Notes: a model not told the origin generated them from the letters alone. A stretch of 64,000 nucleotides of DNA from Apostichopus japonicus (GCF_037975245.1 NC_092569.1:1339501-1403500), one strand, 5' to 3'. Positions 52,701 through 60,063 are shown, counted from the first letter of the stretch. Numbers and translations are program-made.

Positions 52701-53052
52701 AAATAAAATGTACAACTTTAGTCTTTGGAAAGTTTTGTTCTATAGATGGATATTCAATATTTAAGGATGACTAGAAATCATTCAAATTTCTGTTTTTGCA
52801 CTTGTACATTATTTGCCCATTTTGCATAGCATTTTATTACACAATACCGGATAAACTATTCCTGTGATATAGTTAATAAAAGTTCCATTCCCTCCTTGCC
52901 ACAATATATCAACCATAGAAAGAAATCAAACAGACTGCTTCACAAGGACTCACCTCTCTTGCAGACTGTTCATTGGCAAAGTCCTGTACAATTGTTGGAG
53001 TGGTCAACCCATCCGGGATAAAACGAGTATCGCTGTTGTGCCTGGTCGTCAT
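9290..53052 (-). CDS. ODC: Ornithine decarboxylase, eight coding exons, 3' end missing
   Basis: Catalyses ornithine to putrescine, the first step of polyamine synthesis; in this family the enzyme is a cytosolic PLP-dependent homodimer of fold type III. Joining 52954-53052, 52423-52596, 30597-30769, 29868-30002, 15952-16117, 11286-11463, 9954-10087 and 9290-9416 (all minus) gives an open frame of 395 codons plus 1 base. Landmarks seen: PLP lysine in FYAVKCN (K68), HVGSGC (H196), the phosphate-binding GGGFPG (234-239), EPGRY (273-277), YDH (D343) and the catalytic WGPSCDG (C371, D372). All are intact, which argues against an antizyme inhibitor paralogue. Residues about 117-148 match the antizyme-binding segment. 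Animal ODCs are about 460 residues, so 60-75 C-terminal residues, including any PEST degron, lie left of the window. The start is fixed by an in-frame TAA 15 bases upstream (53065-53067), unless a splice intervenes. Confidence 0.95.
9417..9953 (-). other. ODC intron 7
   Basis: Intron of 537 bp with GTAATT donor and TTACAG acceptor. It holds a purine-only G/A-rich tract at about 9673-9724 on the plus strand. Nothing else recognised. Confidence 0.9.
9954..10087 (-). CDS. ODC: ODC coding exon 7 ([12 protein letters not shown])
   Basis: 134 nt; acceptor TTTCAG, donor GTAATT. The first 15 residues ([15 protein letters not shown]) continue the variable loop. They are followed by the near-invariant [20 protein letters not shown], whose aspartate (D343, mouse D332) contacts the substrate of the partner subunit. 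Confidence 0.97.
10088..11285 (-). other. ODC intron 6
   Basis: Intron of 1198 bp. AT-rich, with a C-run near 10203-10216. I see no coding or RNA feature in it. Confidence 0.9.
11286..11463 (-). CDS. ODC: ODC coding exon 6 (EPGRY)
   Basis: 178 nt; acceptor CCCTAG, donor GTGGGT. It encodes [20 protein letters not shown] followed by [21 protein letters not shown]273 and R276 match the PLP-contacting residues E274 and R277 of mouse ODC. The tail FKIPKSK differs from vertebrate sequence and begins a surface loop lengthened by about 11 residues compared with mouse. Confidence 0.96.
11832..12946. repeat. 28-bp pyrimidine-rich minisatellite
   Basis: About 40 copies of a 28-bp unit, consensus cttgcccagc followed by acaacccctcccttccct, within ODC intron 5. 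Variants (ttgccc/ttcccc/tttccc; acaacc/ataacc; cccttcc/cccatc/cccatgc) recur in the same order in blocks of roughly 230-360 bp, so the array grew by duplicating multi-unit segments. As 28 is not a multiple of 3 and the unit lacks stops in most frames, long spurious open frames occur on both strands. Confidence 0.96.
12947..15097. other. Intron 5 spacer, mostly unassigned
   Basis: AT-rich intron sequence. Apart from the LINE-like tail near 13.85 kb and a short motif at 14970-14995 related to the neighbouring foldback element, nothing is recognised. Confidence 0.7.
13841..13916 (+). mobile_element. Probable 3' tail of a LINE or SINE
   Basis: Contains taatgccccttagagcgatt and then ttaaaggcgctatagaaatt, ending in a taaataaata run. 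The gcgctataNaaat block followed by an A/T short repeat is typical of L2/CR1-like LINE tails and the SINEs that share them. No coding part is visible upstream, so this is a short 5'-truncated copy. Confidence 0.45.
15098..15261. mobile_element. 164-bp foldback (palindromic) MITE-like element
   Basis: Two 46-bp arms, 15098-15143 and 15216-15261, are inverted copies with about four mismatches (core aatcaacggtctagcgtgcg). The inner 72 bp is itself an imperfect palindrome (taatgcaatcgctggatgc against gcatcgcttgcatta), so the whole element can fold into one long hairpin. No clear target-site duplication is seen. A partial relative (ggttaatcctgtgagtagcg) lies about 130 bp to the left. Confidence 0.75.
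15952..16117 (-). CDS. ODC: ODC coding exon 5 (HVGSGC and GGGFPG)
   Basis: 166 nt; acceptor CTGCAG, donor GTACGT. It encodes (S)FHVGSGC, including the histidine that stacks on the PLP ring, and the glycine loop LDIGGGFPG, which binds the cofactor phosphate. It ends LKFKE in phase 0. It is separated from exon 4 by a 13.75-kb intron. Confidence 0.97.
16353..16425 (+). repeat. Dispersed short repeat, copy 1
   Basis: Sequence running from gcacttgtaaagcaatttgc through tttgcatagcattttg to ggataaattattccctgc. It matches three other copies in this window (17231-17279 and 38368-38423 inverted, 52791-52864 direct). Its last bases (attccctgc) run straight into the 19-bp minisatellite. Confidence 0.6.
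16420..17048. repeat. 19-bp minisatellite with a 12-unit higher-order repeat
   Basis: About 33 copies of ccctattttaccctgcatt (variants ccctt, caatc). A set of unusual units (ctctagtttaccctgtattc then a cccggcc variant) occurs at 16621 and again at 16849, exactly 228 bp or 12 units later, so a 12-unit block was duplicated. Three units make 57 bp, so one frame reads open for 244 codons with a 19-residue period; this is a repeat artefact and not a gene. Confidence 0.95.
17049..21474. other. Intron 4 spacer, mostly unassigned
   Basis: AT-rich intron with simple-sequence patches: a threefold unit of about 38 bp (gacactaaaaagcccctggg) at 17.46-17.57 kb, G-runs at 18000-18012 and 18979, a G-rich block at 19129-19166 and a C-run at 19487-19502. 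No coding homology recognised. Confidence 0.7.
17231..17279 (-). repeat. Dispersed short repeat, copy 2 (most diverged)
   Basis: Plus strand reads gggcataatttatccagtat then cgcatcccag and caaaatgg. This is the inverse of the family ending ggataaattattccctgc. It is the most diverged of the four copies. Confidence 0.45.
21795..24586. mobile_element. 2.8-kb non-autonomous DNA transposon with CAGTGT ends, nested
   Basis: Terminal inverted repeats: CAGTGTTGGATTTTCA at the left, and CAGTGTAGGACTTTCA as the reverse complement of the right end (two mismatches in 16). Flanked by a GCTCT direct repeat (21790-21794 and 24587-24591; 6 bp if the terminal G is counted as target). Subterminal regions on both sides carry ggtcgtccg/ggtagtcc motifs. 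CAGTG ends are typical of hAT-like elements, though those usually make 8-bp duplications and this one is 5-6 bp. There is no transposase frame. It shares a core (about 22.79-23.94 kb) with the element at 41569-43245, inverted. Confidence 0.7.
23979..24155 (+). repeat. 119-bp tandem duplication inside the nested element
   Basis: The stretch attccatggata..cttataactgcgtcacaaa..tataggctagatttccc occurs twice, about 119 bp apart. The linker accatgtggttgaagataac also has a relative near 22174. It lies outside the core shared with the 41.6-kb element. Confidence 0.75.
25047..29640. other. Intron 4 spacer, unassigned
   Basis: AT-rich intron sequence. I find no coding, RNA or clear repeat feature, and the open frames here are short and show no family motif. 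Confidence 0.65.
29645..29770 (+). mobile_element. tRNA-derived SINE
   Basis: Contains a polymerase III A box (tggcccagtgg, 29654-29664) and B box (agttcgatacc, 29716-29726). The 52-bp gap between them is that of a class II (Ser/Leu type) tRNA. The sequence continues past the B box (agtcgggtcatagtgaggtg) without closing an acceptor stem, so it is a SINE head and not a tRNA gene. It lies about 100 bp into intron 4, opposite in strand to ODC. Confidence 0.65.
29868..30002 (-). CDS. ODC: ODC coding exon 4
   Basis: Encodes (R)[10 protein letters not shown] through NLDLKVIGV, the conserved barrel strand block; the arginine codon is split with exon 3 and a serine codon with exon 5. The acceptor follows a T-run and ends CTTCAAG; the donor is GTTAGT. 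Exons 3 and 4 together are 308 nt, so skipping both would shift the frame. Confidence 0.94.
30003..30596 (-). other. ODC intron 3
   Basis: Intron of 594 bp between exons 3 and 4, donor GTACAG. It contains G- and T-runs near 30205-30250 and nothing else recognised. Confidence 0.9.
30597..30769 (-). CDS. ODC: ODC coding exon 3 (antizyme-binding region)
   Basis: 57 codons plus 2 bases; acceptor TTTCAG, donor GTACAG. It starts [15 protein letters not shown] and contains IIFANPCKQ, a near-invariant ODC block. It continues through the stretch equivalent to the mammalian antizyme-binding element ([20 protein letters not shown]). This exon lies 21.7 kb from exon 2 but only 594 bp from exon 4. Confidence 0.95.
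33622..33682. repeat. Short C-rich minisatellite
   Basis: Three to four copies of an approximately 19-bp unit cccatccccctgcctcccc in ODC intron 2. Short and imperfect. Confidence 0.8.
33776..33985. repeat. 67-bp tandem repeat, about 3 diverged copies
   Basis: The motif gttgaagaatttatagtttt starts at 33785 and again at 33852, each followed by a tatcag..gctcaga..agactagg segment. A third, more diverged copy follows near 33921. It lies in intron 2. Confidence 0.8.
35199..36030 (+). pseudogene. Decayed hAT-like transposase (candidate)
   Basis: Broken frames read as coding. From 35199 about 60 codons are open ([20 protein letters not shown] and on to [13 protein letters not shown]), then a stop. 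A second stretch near 35565-35660 reads [20 protein letters not shown], and near 35930-36027 a third reads FALPSSYS, then, after a frame change, [17 protein letters not shown]. The last resembles the conserved hAT dimerisation block (ERSFS..R.K..LR...RL..L.LLH). Several stops and shifts rule out a working gene. The family assignment is by motif only and uncertain. Confidence 0.4.
36031..37165. other. Intron 2 spacer, unassigned
   Basis: AT-rich sequence. One small inverted motif, gatcctgctagga against cctagcaggatc, lies at about 36543-36590. Nothing else recognised. Confidence 0.65.
37166..38118. repeat. G-rich tandem repeat, about 144-bp unit, seven copies
   Basis: Units beginning catgctcttaggtgctaggt start at 37166, 37308, 37454, 37598, 37744, 37902 and 38042. 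Each has a G-run of 7-12 bases in gtgagggtgggg and a second run in aaatatgggggg, then an AT-rich half ending atgttaaaacactaaa. Copies 2-5 are nearly identical; the last two are diverged. It lies in intron 2. Confidence 0.95.
38368..38423 (-). repeat. Dispersed short repeat, copy 3
   Basis: Plus strand reads gcagggaataatttatcctg, then aatgctatacaaaatgggca. Inverted, it matches tttgccc..ttgcatagcatttt..ggataaattattccctgc of copy 1. Confidence 0.6.
39721..40150 (+). repeat. Direct duplication 360 bp apart
   Basis: About 70 bp at 39721 (cagcagctgttcatttcagt, then cttgaaaggttgtccttgta and ttatgttatc) recurs diverged at 40081. It may be an old tandem duplication with a 360-bp period. Confidence 0.55.
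41569..43245. mobile_element. 1.68-kb non-autonomous DNA transposon, 8-bp target duplication
   Basis: Perfect 15-bp terminal inverted repeats CAACCCTTTTTAATT at both ends, flanked by a perfect 8-bp direct repeat TGTACCAG (41561-41568 and 43246-43253). An 8-bp duplication fits the hAT superfamily, among others. Subterminal ggtcgcc/ggcgacc motifs occur on both sides. The core (about 41.72-43.02 kb) is a diverged inverted copy of the core of the 21.8-24.6 kb element, including the attatcgcgataat palindrome. No transposase frame. It lies in intron 2. Confidence 0.85.
43254..44494. other. Intron 2 spacer, unassigned
   Basis: AT-rich intron sequence between two mobile elements. Open frames up to about 100 codons show no recognisable motif. 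Confidence 0.6.
44495..46857 (+). mobile_element. Helentron/DINE-like element, copy 2
   Basis: Ends are 13-bp inverted repeats tggttccttgctt (44495-44507) and aagcaaggaacca (46845-46857). The interior is a tandem array of a unit of about 400 bp (tgacctttggtgacc at 45028, 45427, 45827 and 46480), rich in gacctttg / gaggtcaa strings. Then comes a CA repeat and a 3' hairpin at 46831-46856 (ggttcctt / aaggaacc, 10-nt loop). The right 100 bp aligns with that of the 21.5-25.0 kb element (ccaag..gtgtcaca..cacacaca). No protein-coding frame. It lies in intron 2. Confidence 0.5.
46765..46815. repeat. CA dinucleotide microsatellite
   Basis: About 20 CA units with a few interrupting cata steps, at a fixed place just before the 3' hairpin of the surrounding element. 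Confidence 0.95.
46858..49093. other. Intron 2 spacer with small repeats
   Basis: Contains a 50-bp duplication of attatctttttatcttttt type with G-runs (47390-47480), an AT-rich repeat of about 20 bp, aagagtcatattttaaaaga (48090-48212), and a C-run (48422-48436). No gene recognised. Confidence 0.65.
48090..48212. repeat. AT-rich tandem repeat, about 20-bp unit
   Basis: Six or so imperfect copies of agagt(c/a)atattttaaa, varying to gagggtaatattttataa. Simple-sequence expansion in intron 2. Confidence 0.7.
49094..49745. mobile_element. 652-bp MITE with CAGGGAT ends
   Basis: Terminal inverted repeats CAGGGATATAG and CAGGGATGTAAG (about 9-10 matching positions). Flanked by a perfect 6-bp direct repeat TATATG (49088-49093 and 49746-49751). 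Subterminal ccggaaaaatattcgg and ccggatttccg are similar in style at the two ends. Inside, about 59 bp (acatcctactcctag..ggctagctcaaa) is duplicated at 49165 and 49238. Non-autonomous; family uncertain. Confidence 0.7.
49752..52422. other. Intron 2 spacer nearest exon 2
   Basis: AT-rich sequence with G-runs at 51245-51254 and a C-run near 52184-52194. The string ggtgccgatctaagggatgg at 51227 resembles transposon-edge sequence common in invertebrates, but no partner end is found. Confidence 0.6.
52423..52596 (-). CDS. ODC: ODC coding exon 2 (PLP lysine)
   Basis: 58 codons, phase 0 at both ends, acceptor TTACAG, donor GTGAGC. It begins [14 protein letters not shown], the conserved strand opening the barrel domain. 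The motif PFYAVKCN carries the lysine (residue 68) that forms the Schiff base with PLP. It ends GFDCASK, a standard ODC block. Confidence 0.95.
52597..52953 (-). other. ODC intron 1 (between coding exons 1 and 2)
   Basis: Intron of 357 bp with GTGAGT donor and TTACAG acceptor. It contains copy 4 of the dispersed short repeat. Confidence 0.85.
52791..52864 (+). repeat. Dispersed short repeat, copy 4
   Basis: Sequence gcacttgtacattatttgcc, then cattttgcatagcatttt and taccggataaactattcc. Same orientation as the copy at 16353 and similar over its full length. It lies within 100 bp of ODC coding exon 1. Confidence 0.65.
52954..53052 (-). CDS. ODC: ODC coding exon 1 (start codon)
   Basis: 33 codons from ATG at 53052-53050 to a phase-0 GTGAGT donor at 52953. 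The peptide begins [15 protein letters not shown], a poorly conserved N-terminus as is usual in ODC. Start context is weak (C at -3, A at +4). An in-frame TAA lies at 53065-53067. Any 5' untranslated exons lie further right and cannot be placed from sequence alone. Confidence 0.85.
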
Positions 53053-54889
53053 TTGGATTACAGTTTAATCAATCTACTTTGGTCTTCTTTGAATGTCACC
53101 CAACAAAGGGTCTCTGTTCTGATTCGGTGTGTGTATCTTCTGCTAGAAATTACTCATTGGAAGACACCTATGATGATGGTCAAAGAAATCTGATGGGGGG
53201 CAAAAAAAGAATAGTCTTACAACAACAAGGAAACGATCAAATATAGCTCAGGAATATTATAAAACGGCAATGGAGGCTTCAGTTCATTGCTCCTTCATTT
53301 ACGATGTAGCATCTCAATCTTCACACAAAAACAGTGACAAAAATAGTAGCAAGATATTAGCATTAACATTTAACTTGTTTACAACAAATCTATATTTTGG
53401 CATAATTGCAGAATACATTGAAACAACTATTTCAACATTGAGTTTCAAAGTCTACTGCACTGCACATACACAATGTTAATTGTGTTCTCCTCAAATAGCT
53501 CCCCACTTTGAATCCGCAGAGCCACTCTGAGGTAGACAAGTTGGACTATTTTGGAAATTTTTACAGTGAAGTTTTACTTTTTGTAAGGGTAGCACAGGCA
53601 TTGTGGGGCATTTGCAAGTATTCCATAATATTTTATTCATATTACCATGTAAAAAGAATACATGCTCCTGGCTTTAAGTACTTTTTTATCTATCTTTGTT
53701 GCTAATTTCAAAGTGACTTAATGTTAGTCCTTGCATTGAAAATTGCTTGCCATTTAGGTTGATAGAGAGATCTTGTAAAGTTAGCTAAAAAGATGACAAT
53801 TCAAGAGATATACTTACATGGTTTTTAGAAACTGTGCACCTTGTTTAGCAAATATCAGCTGGGATCCCAACCAGATTCACAGAAAACCATCAGCTGGTCG
53901 CTGTTTTGGATTCCCTCAAGCTCCTCAGTCCAGTATTTGTTGTGTTGTCCTCCCTAGCAGAAGAAATAGTCACATGAACAGTACAATCACATACAGGGAC
54001 CACATAGTAACATGCAATGACTGATTGTACAACTTAACTGATGAAGATTACTCATGATACACTTAATAACTGAAATTCTACATAGAAATATCACTGTCAG
54101 CCTTAAGAGGGCTGCAAAAACTCTTGAGCCTAGGCTAGTAGTAATGGTCATATTTAAACTTACTGGTAGTCATGCTACAATTACAAAGATGCCAACCCTT
54201 CCTCACATCACCTCCCCTTCAACTCCCTATTAATTAAAATGTGTTAACTTCTTCAAGCATATTACTTATAGCCTAATCAAATCCTCTGATCTAGTAGTCA
54301 TATTAGGCTAGGGCCTACTCCATTTCCAATGATTTCTTTTTAAGTTTCTTTAGAAGTTTTGTCAACATTTACAGTCTGTAGGCCTAGGCTAAGTTCAATG
54401 GATGCATGTTGACTGTTTACAACTGGAAATAGCATTGGCCTTATATGGAATCTGTATTCATAAGCCTAAGAAAAACACTAATTGCAATGATTTTTGGATG
54501 TTTGCTTCTAATTATTCATGCAGTTTAGCAGTGGGGAGGATTTGACCATGGTGTACAACTACAGGAATGTATGGGTATAAATTTTCTTTGAATTGCGTGG
54601 AAGGATTGGTACACCATCTTCAAAATGTGACGGTTGGCTGGATAAACTGAATTGTAGTTAAGACAAGATTGGGGGAATTGGTACACAGTCTTTAATGAAC
54701 AGGTTGATTGAATTGTTTTAATTGTAAGTTCGTAAGAGTCAATACACTGTCTCCAAATATTAATTTTATGATTGATAGTTGGTTGAATATATCAATTCTG
54801 ATTGTCGATTTAAATGACCGATTTGTGGAGTTTGCGGTCCTAGGTAGAGTGTAGGTAGAATATACAGTTCACCCACAATGATGCACATG

Positions 54890-55460
54890 CTCTTTCCGCC
54901 ATACACAATGCTTAACCGCTATGGCGGTAACATGGCACCTTTTCTATGGGGTAAGAGCACCTTTTCTATGGCGGAAAGTACCGACAGCGGAATGACACGG
55001 CCACCAGCCTAACTTAGGTCCAGTCTATGCAACAGATGTCTTGTACGTTAGGCTATGGACACAGAAGCAAAATAATTCTTACCTGTACAGAAGGTTCAGC
55101 CAGGATAATTCGTCTTTGCAAAGGGAAAATAATGTTGACCCTTAGGAGTGACATATACGCAGCTTCAAAATTGACATCTGGGAGAAAAAGTCAACTTTTT
55201 ATGAGATAAAACTAGCCTAGGTTTATGGAACAAACTGCTTCTTCAGTGTAACGCCAGATATTTAATAGTAATGCAGTAACAGTTTAATATTATTAGGCCA
55301 ACGTTCGAACTTCGACGTGTGCAAGCGTTGACTAACCACGCCGGATTGACCACGTGAAGACTGTGTACTAGGTTGCTAATGTTACTATGCATTTGATACG
55401 CCAGGTTCTATACTAATCGGGCTGAAGTTGGCGAACAATAACAGCGACCAATAGCATCTA
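54890..55460 (-). promoter_or_regulatory. Candidate ODC promoter region (weak)
   Basis: About 1.9-2.4 kb upstream of the ODC start codon. It has three ATGGCGG strings (54897-54903 as its complement, near 54932, and 54968), a YY1-like core. There is also a CACGTG E-box (55351-55356) in a locally CpG-richer stretch and ATTGG (inverted CCAAT) near 55449. Myc/Max control through CACGTG is established for mammalian ODC1; its transfer here is inference. CACGTG strings also occur elsewhere in the window, so this one is not distinctive alone. No transcription start can be read. Confidence 0.2.
54892..54978. repeat. 11-bp inverted repeat ctttccgccat / atggcggaaag
   Basis: Perfect inverted arms at 54892-54902 and 54968-54978 with about 65 bp between. 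A third ATGGCGG lies inside, and a 14-bp direct repeat, caccttttctatgg, occurs twice (near 54937 and 54959). It could be a small foldback element or clustered factor sites. Confidence 0.5.
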
Positions 55461-58400
55461 TACTACTATATACATAGCAACTTATTGTGACCATTTCGAT
55501 ATGGTAATGAAAGGCTCAAAACTGCAAGACCGGAACAAATTGGCGAAGGCTCTGCATAAAACAAGAATTCCGTGGGTAAATCATCTCCTAAAGTTCCAAA
55601 CTATACATATGAAGACCGTAGTTAACATATTCATGAAGATTTCTTTGTAAAGTAGACTTGGAAAGACACCCCCCCCCTAAGATCATCAGTAGTGCCATAA
55701 AATATGCTAGAAGTCATATAAAAGTCACCAATGTTCAATTTTCAACAAGCTAACCGGCTTCACAGGCATATTGAAAGTATTTAATTGTCTAATTTCTAAT
55801 ATTTAATTATAAATGGCTGGGACTTTTATTTCAAGGATCAGAGCCTCTAGAAAAGTGCGGTACCTTCTGTATAAGCTTGCTGATATTTGGGGCCAGTACG
55901 GGTGACCTTGCAACAATACTACTTCTAGAAGTACTACTTTTAAAATGTTGTTGTTGTTTATATAGCAGAATGAAAACGATGCAGAAGGTATCTGTCATTT
56001 TCCGATAATGGGGATGAGGAGGGTGGTGTTGCCTCCTTGCAATTTTCAAAGCCGTAATTGTCACGCTGGAGTGGCGCCGCAATTGAACACCACTGGACAT
56101 GTACCCGATAAACCTGCTCCCTCTCCCTCCTCTCCATCTCAAACCTCTCTCCGGGGATCTCTGGGTTATTAGACTTTTACTTTTGTCGGAACGACTGTTT
56201 CCATAGTATGTGAAGAACCTGGTTTGTAAGGTCATTTAGCAACAATTCCTCAGTATGATGATCTTTTGAAAGATCACAGAACGGGGACATCAGGATTAAC
56301 GAATCCTGCGATCTATATCAACTGAAAATCTCGGTATTTTTGACTGAGACACACAATACTATCTCGACTTTGTCCCTGAATAGAAAATTATACTAACTCT
56401 ACGTAGGGTATCATAGCACAAAACCTGCCCAAGGTGGGCATCGGTTTTGTATTAAATGTATTGGTAGTACAAAATTCAATTTATTTGTTCGTGTTTTATT
56501 GGTTCAGGTGTTGTTAACTTGTAGTTGCCCCACATTCATCCTGACATAGGGTGGCCGACAGCGGCCCTATCGAACCCACAGCCGCTCGGCTAGTTACAAC
56601 CTTGTTGGGGGCGCTACACTATGAACCAGAGGTTCTAAAGGATTTTTCTGCTTTGTGACGAGAGAAAAAATATGAAACTTCATTGGGGTTAAAAAGAATA
56701 AAAATCTCACTACACATATAGATTAAGTGATATACCGGTAGGTAAGTATACCATTTAAGTTAGCCCTAAAACCACATCATGTGAACGAATACCAAAGTTT
56801 GGCCTAGTACAAGATTCACGCTGTAATATGCATGTTTAATTGTTTAACGACTCCTGACTCCTATTACTATTATTAGCTCAAAAGGAGATGACGATGAAAA
56901 CTTAACCGGAACCATTGGCGACACGTAGTTTGTCAAGGGCGATGGACTTCCAACGATTAACACACAACGTGAGTTCAATGTTACATGTAGCTAGTGCAAT
57001 AAACAAGATCCAGTTAGAACCAGTTTACTAACCCAGTGTAACTGTAAACTGGATAACTATATTGTATACAACTCATAAAATAGAGTTTAAACCGGTTTCG
57101 GGCGGTAACATGCGTTATTACTATTATTATTATTTTTTTATTGTGGTGGGCTGCTGTTTCAACCCTTCCGCTACTTGGATTGACCCGCGGTTCAAATGTT
57201 GATATTGATAACCCCCCCCCCCCCCTGGTCGATATAAATCCAACAAAATGTCTCATGCAGGACAGCTTCCCGGAAGCATATTTTTGCGGTGTCTACCATT
57301 TTTATTGCTGAGGGGAGGGGGGAGAGGGGTGGATGTGATGGTACCAAATATGAGGCACATCTAATTTTAGAACATTTTAGCCCTTCAAAGAGTGTACATT
57401 TTATTATTGATGAGTAAGTATAGACCTATAGTTGTTAAGAGGCCAGTGATAGTTAGGCCTATCATCATTCTTTGTTGAACGGTATATATGAAATAAACTA
57501 CCAATGGTCTAAAAAATCGGTAGATTAAAGATAATTTAAAGCTTCAAGTTTTAGCTTATTTATATCTAGGTAAAAACATGAAGAATGAGAGTTGGCAAAT
57601 GGGTTGGGGAGTATTGTCTTAATTCCTTCCAAGTATTCTAGTTCAAAATCTGAAACGCGTCATGATGGGTTATAGTATATTAATGGTATATATGTTAGCC
57701 TAAGCCATCAGGGTGATCAAATGGTTGAGAGGACATATCCAATTGAAAAGTTCTACCAATGTTCTTTACAGTGAACTTGGAGATTTTTTGGACAATGGTG
57801 AAGTTTGAGTTATTAATTGTGGCACCGCAAATGTGGTCCAAAAGTACTGATGCAAAATTAATATTCTGCAGACAATTAATTCTATAATCCAAAGTAACTA
57901 TTTTTTTTTTTGCTTAATTTTTTCTTCAAATTTACCGATATCTAATGCTTCTCAGCCCAAACCTTTTAATATAGTAAGCATACTCCTAAAGCTGTTATTG
58001 AAATGATTATCTAAATATTTTCAGACTGCCAAATATTTGCCTTAACCTATATACATGGGCTATATATTACGATAATTTACAGTCTTAGAGCCTTGCTAAT
58101 TAAACGCAGTCTCAAACATTCCACCGATGTGGAATGAGAAGCTTTAGTGCGGAACCCGCATAATTATAAGAATAAATTTATTTTATAAATTCGTTAATAT
58201 GTTACGGGAAATGGAAACATTATGTTGACAGAGAGAACACTGGTGACTTTAACATACAATGTGGTAACCATTGTCAACCGGCATGAATGTAAACTTCTTT
58301 GGGGACCAGGCAAACTTATGTTGTGATGAATCGAAAAATGTGGTGACCAATGTAAACATATAATTTGACTTGGCAAATGAATGCGATGATTACACAACTT

Positions 58401-59628
58401 AATGTGGTGACGAGAACACATTTGTGTGACGACTACAGACAATATTTTGGTGAAGCGCGAATTTATGAAGCGAAAATTGCATTGATGCGGCGAGAAATTC
58501 ATATATCAGTGCAGCAAGGGGTCATTACTAGGTCACGTATATTAATATTTCAATAACTTGGGACATATAGAGTAGCCATGGCTCTATACGTATAAAGTCA
58601 GAGCCACGTAATACATGCGACTCTGCGTAAAGTCATTCTTTGGAGAGAGCGCTGTTCAACAAACATTTCCAGAACAGTATATGTCGAGTCTTTTCATATA
58701 GAGCTTCAGGTGGCATACTCCTGTTATAGTCTATATCAGGAAAAGTGCCAAAATGCAGTATAGGAGAACATCTTATTTGATATGTTATCAATCGGGATCT
58801 GGTTTTTGTGGCTTGCATGTTGAAGAGCATGAATGGAAGTATACATGTGGGCAAAAATTTGGGCAATTGTGGCAATTTTAGACCCCTTTAAGCCTTCCAG
58901 GGGCAGCGTATGAAAATTGTTTACTATACTGAGTGAAGAGGTTTGTTTACAAGACTAGTGCGAAAAATCTGCGCGGTCATGATTCGGGAAATTGATGGTG
59001 CTATTAACGGCCAAGTTTTCAGCTATCAGTAATAGGTAGCTTTTAGCTTGTGAGAACTTCTATCTAGACTGACAGACCACATTGCTTTTTTGATTTAGTG
59101 TGTAAGTCGATGGTGATTTTTAAGGGCGTATTCCACTTTAAAAACTTTAAATGTCTCCCTCTAAATATCCTGGTCCAAATTTACCAAACAAAAACAAAGC
59201 CTGCTATTACTTCCGGCAGTATAGTTGCCTTTTATTAAGCAGCACTAATATCAATCTTCTGAAGTAAACGTTATTCACATTTTAAGTGATAGGGATAGTA
59301 GGTACGGTACTATAGAAAAGATAATAATAGGTAGTCATTAAAACTGCAACTCACCAAATTACAATTTAGACAGCCTTCTGACTATTCACAACAGATCTCC
59401 CGCAGTCCAAAAATAATAAATAGGGTCCGGCACGAAATATATAAATGAAACGAAATATATATGAAAACAAAGACGAGAGGAGGCTCTATATTTTGTGGAT
59501 TCACGTCGAAAAGTAGCCATGAATTCCCTTTCTCCGAAATACTAACACAAAGGCCGGGTCATTCATGACTCGGAGTGGTCCACTGGAAGAACTCCAAACT
59601 AGTTAGGACGTATTAGGACCAAAAAGGT
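55461..59628. other. Upstream spacer, unassigned
   Basis: No gene recognised. The longest open frame (134 codons, 55831-56235 minus) has no motif I know. A C-run lies at 57211-57226. The region 58.2-58.45 kb has loosely repeated gtggtgac strings. Confidence 0.55.
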
Positions 59629-60063
59629 GATATAGATTATCTGGAAAAGTACAGAGAACATTTACAAGGATGATATCTGTTTTGCGGCATTTGACCTACA
59701 ATGAAAGACTTTCTGCTCTAAATCTCACCACACTATCCACCAGAAGACTAAGAGGAGATTTAATTGAAGCTTTTAAAATTATGAAAGGTTTCGTAAAAGC
59801 TAGCCCTCAGTTATGGTTTGAATTTAGCGACATCTCTTTTACTAGAGGCCATTCAATGAAAGCGTGCGCAAAATAATCAAAATTGAATGTGCGCAGACAT
59901 TTTTTTTTCGGTCAGGGTTGTATCTGAATGGAACGCCCTTCCACAGTCTGCCATTGATGCTACCAATCAGTTCAAGGGACTTTTGGACAGACATCTGCAA
60001 TGTAGGGGAGTTACAAGAGCTGAGATCTCTCTCCCTTCTTCATCCTACACTACATCTGTCTAG
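59629..60063 (+). pseudogene. 3' end of a LINE reverse transcriptase ORF, frameshifted
   Basis: Reads DIDYLEK, then with a 1-base shift VQRTFTRMISVLRHLTYNER, then RRLRGDLIEAFKIMKGF and TRGHSMK. After another shift at a T-run (59899-59908) it reads VVSEWNALPQSAIDATNQFK and LLDRHLQCRG, with a stop at 60061. The order YeeRL..L.L.sLe.RR.RGDlIE.fKi..G and then WNaLP is typical of the C-terminal part of CR1/L2/Jockey-type LINE polyproteins. No reverse transcriptase catalytic domain is present upstream, so it is a 5'-truncated dead copy. Confidence 0.65.

Noticed and set aside
9290-53052. Antizyme inhibitor instead of ODC
   Set aside because: The PLP lysine, histidine, glycine loop and catalytic Cys-Asp are all kept, whereas antizyme inhibitors lose several of them.
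55831-56235. 134-codon open frame on the minus strand
   Set aside because: No recognisable domain, odd composition and no splice support; it could be transposon-derived.
58190-58560. Loosely repeated gtggtgac strings and a 102-codon frame
   Set aside because: The period is irregular and I could not define a unit or family.
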